64,000 nucleotides of DNA from Fuerstiella sp. (GTDB lineage: Bacteria > Planctomycetota > Planctomycetia > Planctomycetales > Planctomycetaceae): contig JALHMY010000019.1 in assembly GCA_022843805.1 (NCBI GenBank), positions 45,863 through 109,862 of the forward strand, in the 5' to 3' direction. The translations under genes and the position numbers were made by a program. The notes beneath the pieces were generated by a model, which worked only from the letters and a program-made list of their open reading frames with translations, did not search any database and was not told the origin of the DNA. This document shows, piece by piece, positions 62,477 through 64,000 of the stretch; the stretch's first letter is position 1; each line of letters begins with the position of its first letter.

Positions 62477-63694
62477 TCAGTAACCTCTGGGTCGCACTGA
62501 CCCCTGAACTCGGACAGGCAGCCCCATGATTCTCAGGAAGCCTTCCGCATCTGTCTGGTCATAGGACCCGCCCCGCTCCATGCTGGCAATGTCTGCCTTA
62601 TACAGGCTGTAAGGTGACTTGCGGCTGCTGACTCTGACATTTCCTTTGTAAAGAGTCAGTTTTACTTCGCCTGTCACCGGCTTTTCTGTTTCGCGAATGA
62701 ATGCCATCAGTGCATCCATTTTGGCACAATACCAGAAGCCGTAATACACCATTTCCGCCACCTGAGGGCTCAGCTGATCCCTCAGATGAGTCAGGTCCCG
62801 ATCCAGAGTCAGCTGTTCCAGTGCCTGATGTGCCGCATACAGCAGAGTCATGCCGGGAGCCTCATAAACGCCGCGGCTCTTCATTCCGACAAAGCGGTTC
62901 TCCACAATGTCAATTCGGCCCACGCCGTTGCGGCCGCCGATGGTGTTCAGAGCATCCACAATCCCGGCGGCTGACAAACCCGATCCGTTGACACTGATGG
63001 GTACACCCGATTCAAAGCCGATCGTAACGACTTCTTCCGCGTCTGGTGCCTGTTGTGGTGACACCGTCATCCCAAAATCAATTACCGTCTGACCGTCAAC
63101 CATTGGATCTTCAAGGTCACCTGCTTCGTAGCTGATATGCAGACAGTTTTCGTCGCTTGAGTAAGGTTTTCGAGCTGTCGCCTTGACGGGGATTTTTTTT
63201 GCTTCACAGTAGTCGAGCATTTCTGTACGACCTGCGAACTTGTCGCGGAACTTCTGGATTCGCCACGGAGCAATAATCTTAATCGAGGGCTCGAGGGCTT
63301 CTGCGGCAAGCTGAAAACGGCATTGATCGTTACCTTTTCCGGTGGCCCCATGAACAAATGCCACTGCGCCCACCTGTCGAGCTCGCTGGACGCAAACCTT
63401 GGCAATTAGCGGGCGAGCGATTGAGGTGCCAAGCAGATAAATGTTTTCATATTTTGCCTGCCATTGCAGGACCGGAAACGCAAAGTCCTGGCACAGTTCC
63501 TCACGCGCGTCAACGATTTCTGCAGATTTGGCGCCAATGTCCCGGGCTTTCTGCATAATCGCAGCACGGTCCTCACAGGGCTGGCCGAGGTCTACGTACA
63601 GGCAGTGAACGTCGTAACCTTCGTCCTGAAGCCATCCAACCAGTACCGAGGTATCCAGACCGCCGCTATATGCCAGAACAACCGAATCCGCCAC
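62477..63694 (-). CDS. argG: argininosuccinate synthase
   Basis: 405 residues from a GTG at 63694 with GGAGAAG about 6 bases upstream; the frame extends to 63856 but those 54 codons are non-homologous. The ATP pyrophosphatase loop is VVLAYSGGLDTSVLVGWL, and substrate-binding blocks GATGKGNDQCRF, KGLYEAPGM-type GVYEAPGMTLL and SFELAAE-like RFQLAAEALEP are present. It joins citrulline and aspartate for arginine synthesis. Two hydrolase genes follow on the same strand. The start is about 180 bp from a copy of the 185-bp repeat at the window edge, which would lie in or next to its promoter. Confidence 0.95.
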   Translation of the reverse strand: MADSVVLAYSGGLDTSVLVGWLQDEGYDVHCLYVDLGQPCEDRAAIMQKARDIGAKSAEIVDAREELCQDFAFPVLQWQAKYENIYLLGTSIARPLIAKVCVQRARQVGAVAFVHGATGKGNDQCRFQLAAEALEPSIKIIAPWRIQKFRDKFAGRTEMLDYCEAKKIPVKATARKPYSSDENCLHISYEAGDLEDPMVDGQTVIDFGMTVSPQQAPDAEEVVTIGFESGVPISVNGSGLSAAGIVDALNTIGGRNGVGRIDIVENRFVGMKSRGVYEAPGMTLLYAAHQALEQLTLDRDLTHLRDQLSPQVAEMVYYGFWYCAKMDALMAFIRETEKPVTGEVKLTLYKGNVRVSSRKSPYSLYKADIASMERGGSYDQTDAEGFLRIMGLPVRVQGSVRPRGY

Positions 63695-63871
63695 GTTTGC
63701 TTCTCCGCCCTTCTCAAAATCTACACAATGAGGAACCGCAATCGGAATAGTAACGTCGAACTGCCAACTCGCCACCGAAGTGCTGTTTTTTCCGAAAGCC
63801 GGCAGGTCCAGAGAACAAATCCGACTCTTTCCCCAACTCCCTCCGCTTCCCCGCAAAACCCTCCCCTAAAC
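63695..63871. other. argG upstream region, no gene seen
   Basis: About 177 bp between the argG start and the repeat; the longer reading frame of argG across it is rejected. Probably holds the promoter. Confidence 0.5.
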
Positions 63872-64000
63872 CCTCCCCTCCCGCGCAGCGAAGCGAAGTG
63901 GGAGGGGTCGGCCGAAGGCCGGGGGAGGGCCCGCCGCGTGTTGCACAGAACGCCGTCCCAACAACACCCGCAACCCTCCGTTCCCCGGCCCCCGCCCGAT
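63872..64000. repeat. distant copy of the 185-bp repeat, runs off the window
   Basis: Begins CCTCCCCTCCCGCGCAGCG and keeps GTCGGCCGAAGGCCGGGG, GTTGCACAGAACGCCGT and CCGCCCGAT in order, in the same orientation as the array at 23.5-24.4 kb. It differs slightly (CGAAGCGAAG) and it is cut by the window end, so it may be the first unit of another array. Confidence 0.92.

Overview
The window reads as chromosomal DNA of a planctomycete, probably Planctomycetia. This rests on gene content: a DUF1549/DUF1553 protein with a CxxxCH motif, a planctomycete-type cytochrome c fused to WD40 repeats, two DUF1501 proteins, two DUF1080 proteins, a large heme-binding dehydrogenase-like protein, an ECF sigma factor next to a very large Ser/Thr kinase, and a PqqD-M50-HlyD fusion beside an HlyD adaptor. 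Genus cannot be set from sequence reading alone. No tRNA, rRNA or CRISPR array was recognised.

Layout. 0-5.8 kb: secreted c-type-heme and beta-propeller proteins (tail of a secreted protein, DUF1549/DUF1553, cytochrome-WD40, PQQ-like propeller). 6.2-8.25 kb: an intact IS1634-like insertion sequence. 8.4-13.7 kb, minus strand: M50 peptidase/HlyD protein, HlyD adaptor, HD-domain phosphohydrolase. 14-20 kb, plus strand: infA, rnhA, a small secreted protein, M20 amidohydrolase, YbdK-type ligase, McsB arginine kinase. 20-28.4 kb: MFS transporter, two DUF1080 proteins, a five-unit 185-bp tandem repeat array, the large heme protein and a TetR regulator. 28.5-37.6 kb: ECF sigma factor, giant kinase, M19 dipeptidase bracketed by 74-bp inverted repeats, DUF1295 membrane protein, extended DUF1501 protein. 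37.7-39.5 kb: a repeat island with palindromic units around a REP-associated tyrosine transposase, with a 133-bp foldback element inserted in one hairpin. 39.6-45.8 kb: glycyl-tRNA synthetase, adenylosuccinate lyase, SMP-30 lactonase and a membrane glycosyltransferase-like protein. 46-50.5 kb: methyltransferase, GT2 glycosyltransferase, UDP-glucose dehydrogenase, TcdA-like protein. 51-64 kb: DapA-like aldolase, Nramp-like transporter, mannonate dehydratase-like enzyme, DUF1501, heme/prenyltransferase-fold protein coupled to SelO, CopZ-like Fe-S protein, two alpha/beta hydrolases, argG, and a second copy of the 185-bp repeat at the window end.

Functionally the window mixes housekeeping genes (infA, rnhA, glyQS, purB, argG, mcsB) with the secreted oxidative and saccharide-handling repertoire usual in this phylum. 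The least explained parts are non-coding: several families of structured repeats, the transposase-centred palindrome island, and the inverted repeats around the dipeptidase gene. Candidate unusual proteins are the M50/HlyD fusion, the kinase with about 800 unassigned residues, the extended DUF1501 protein and the CxxCH-prenyltransferase-fold protein coupled to selO.
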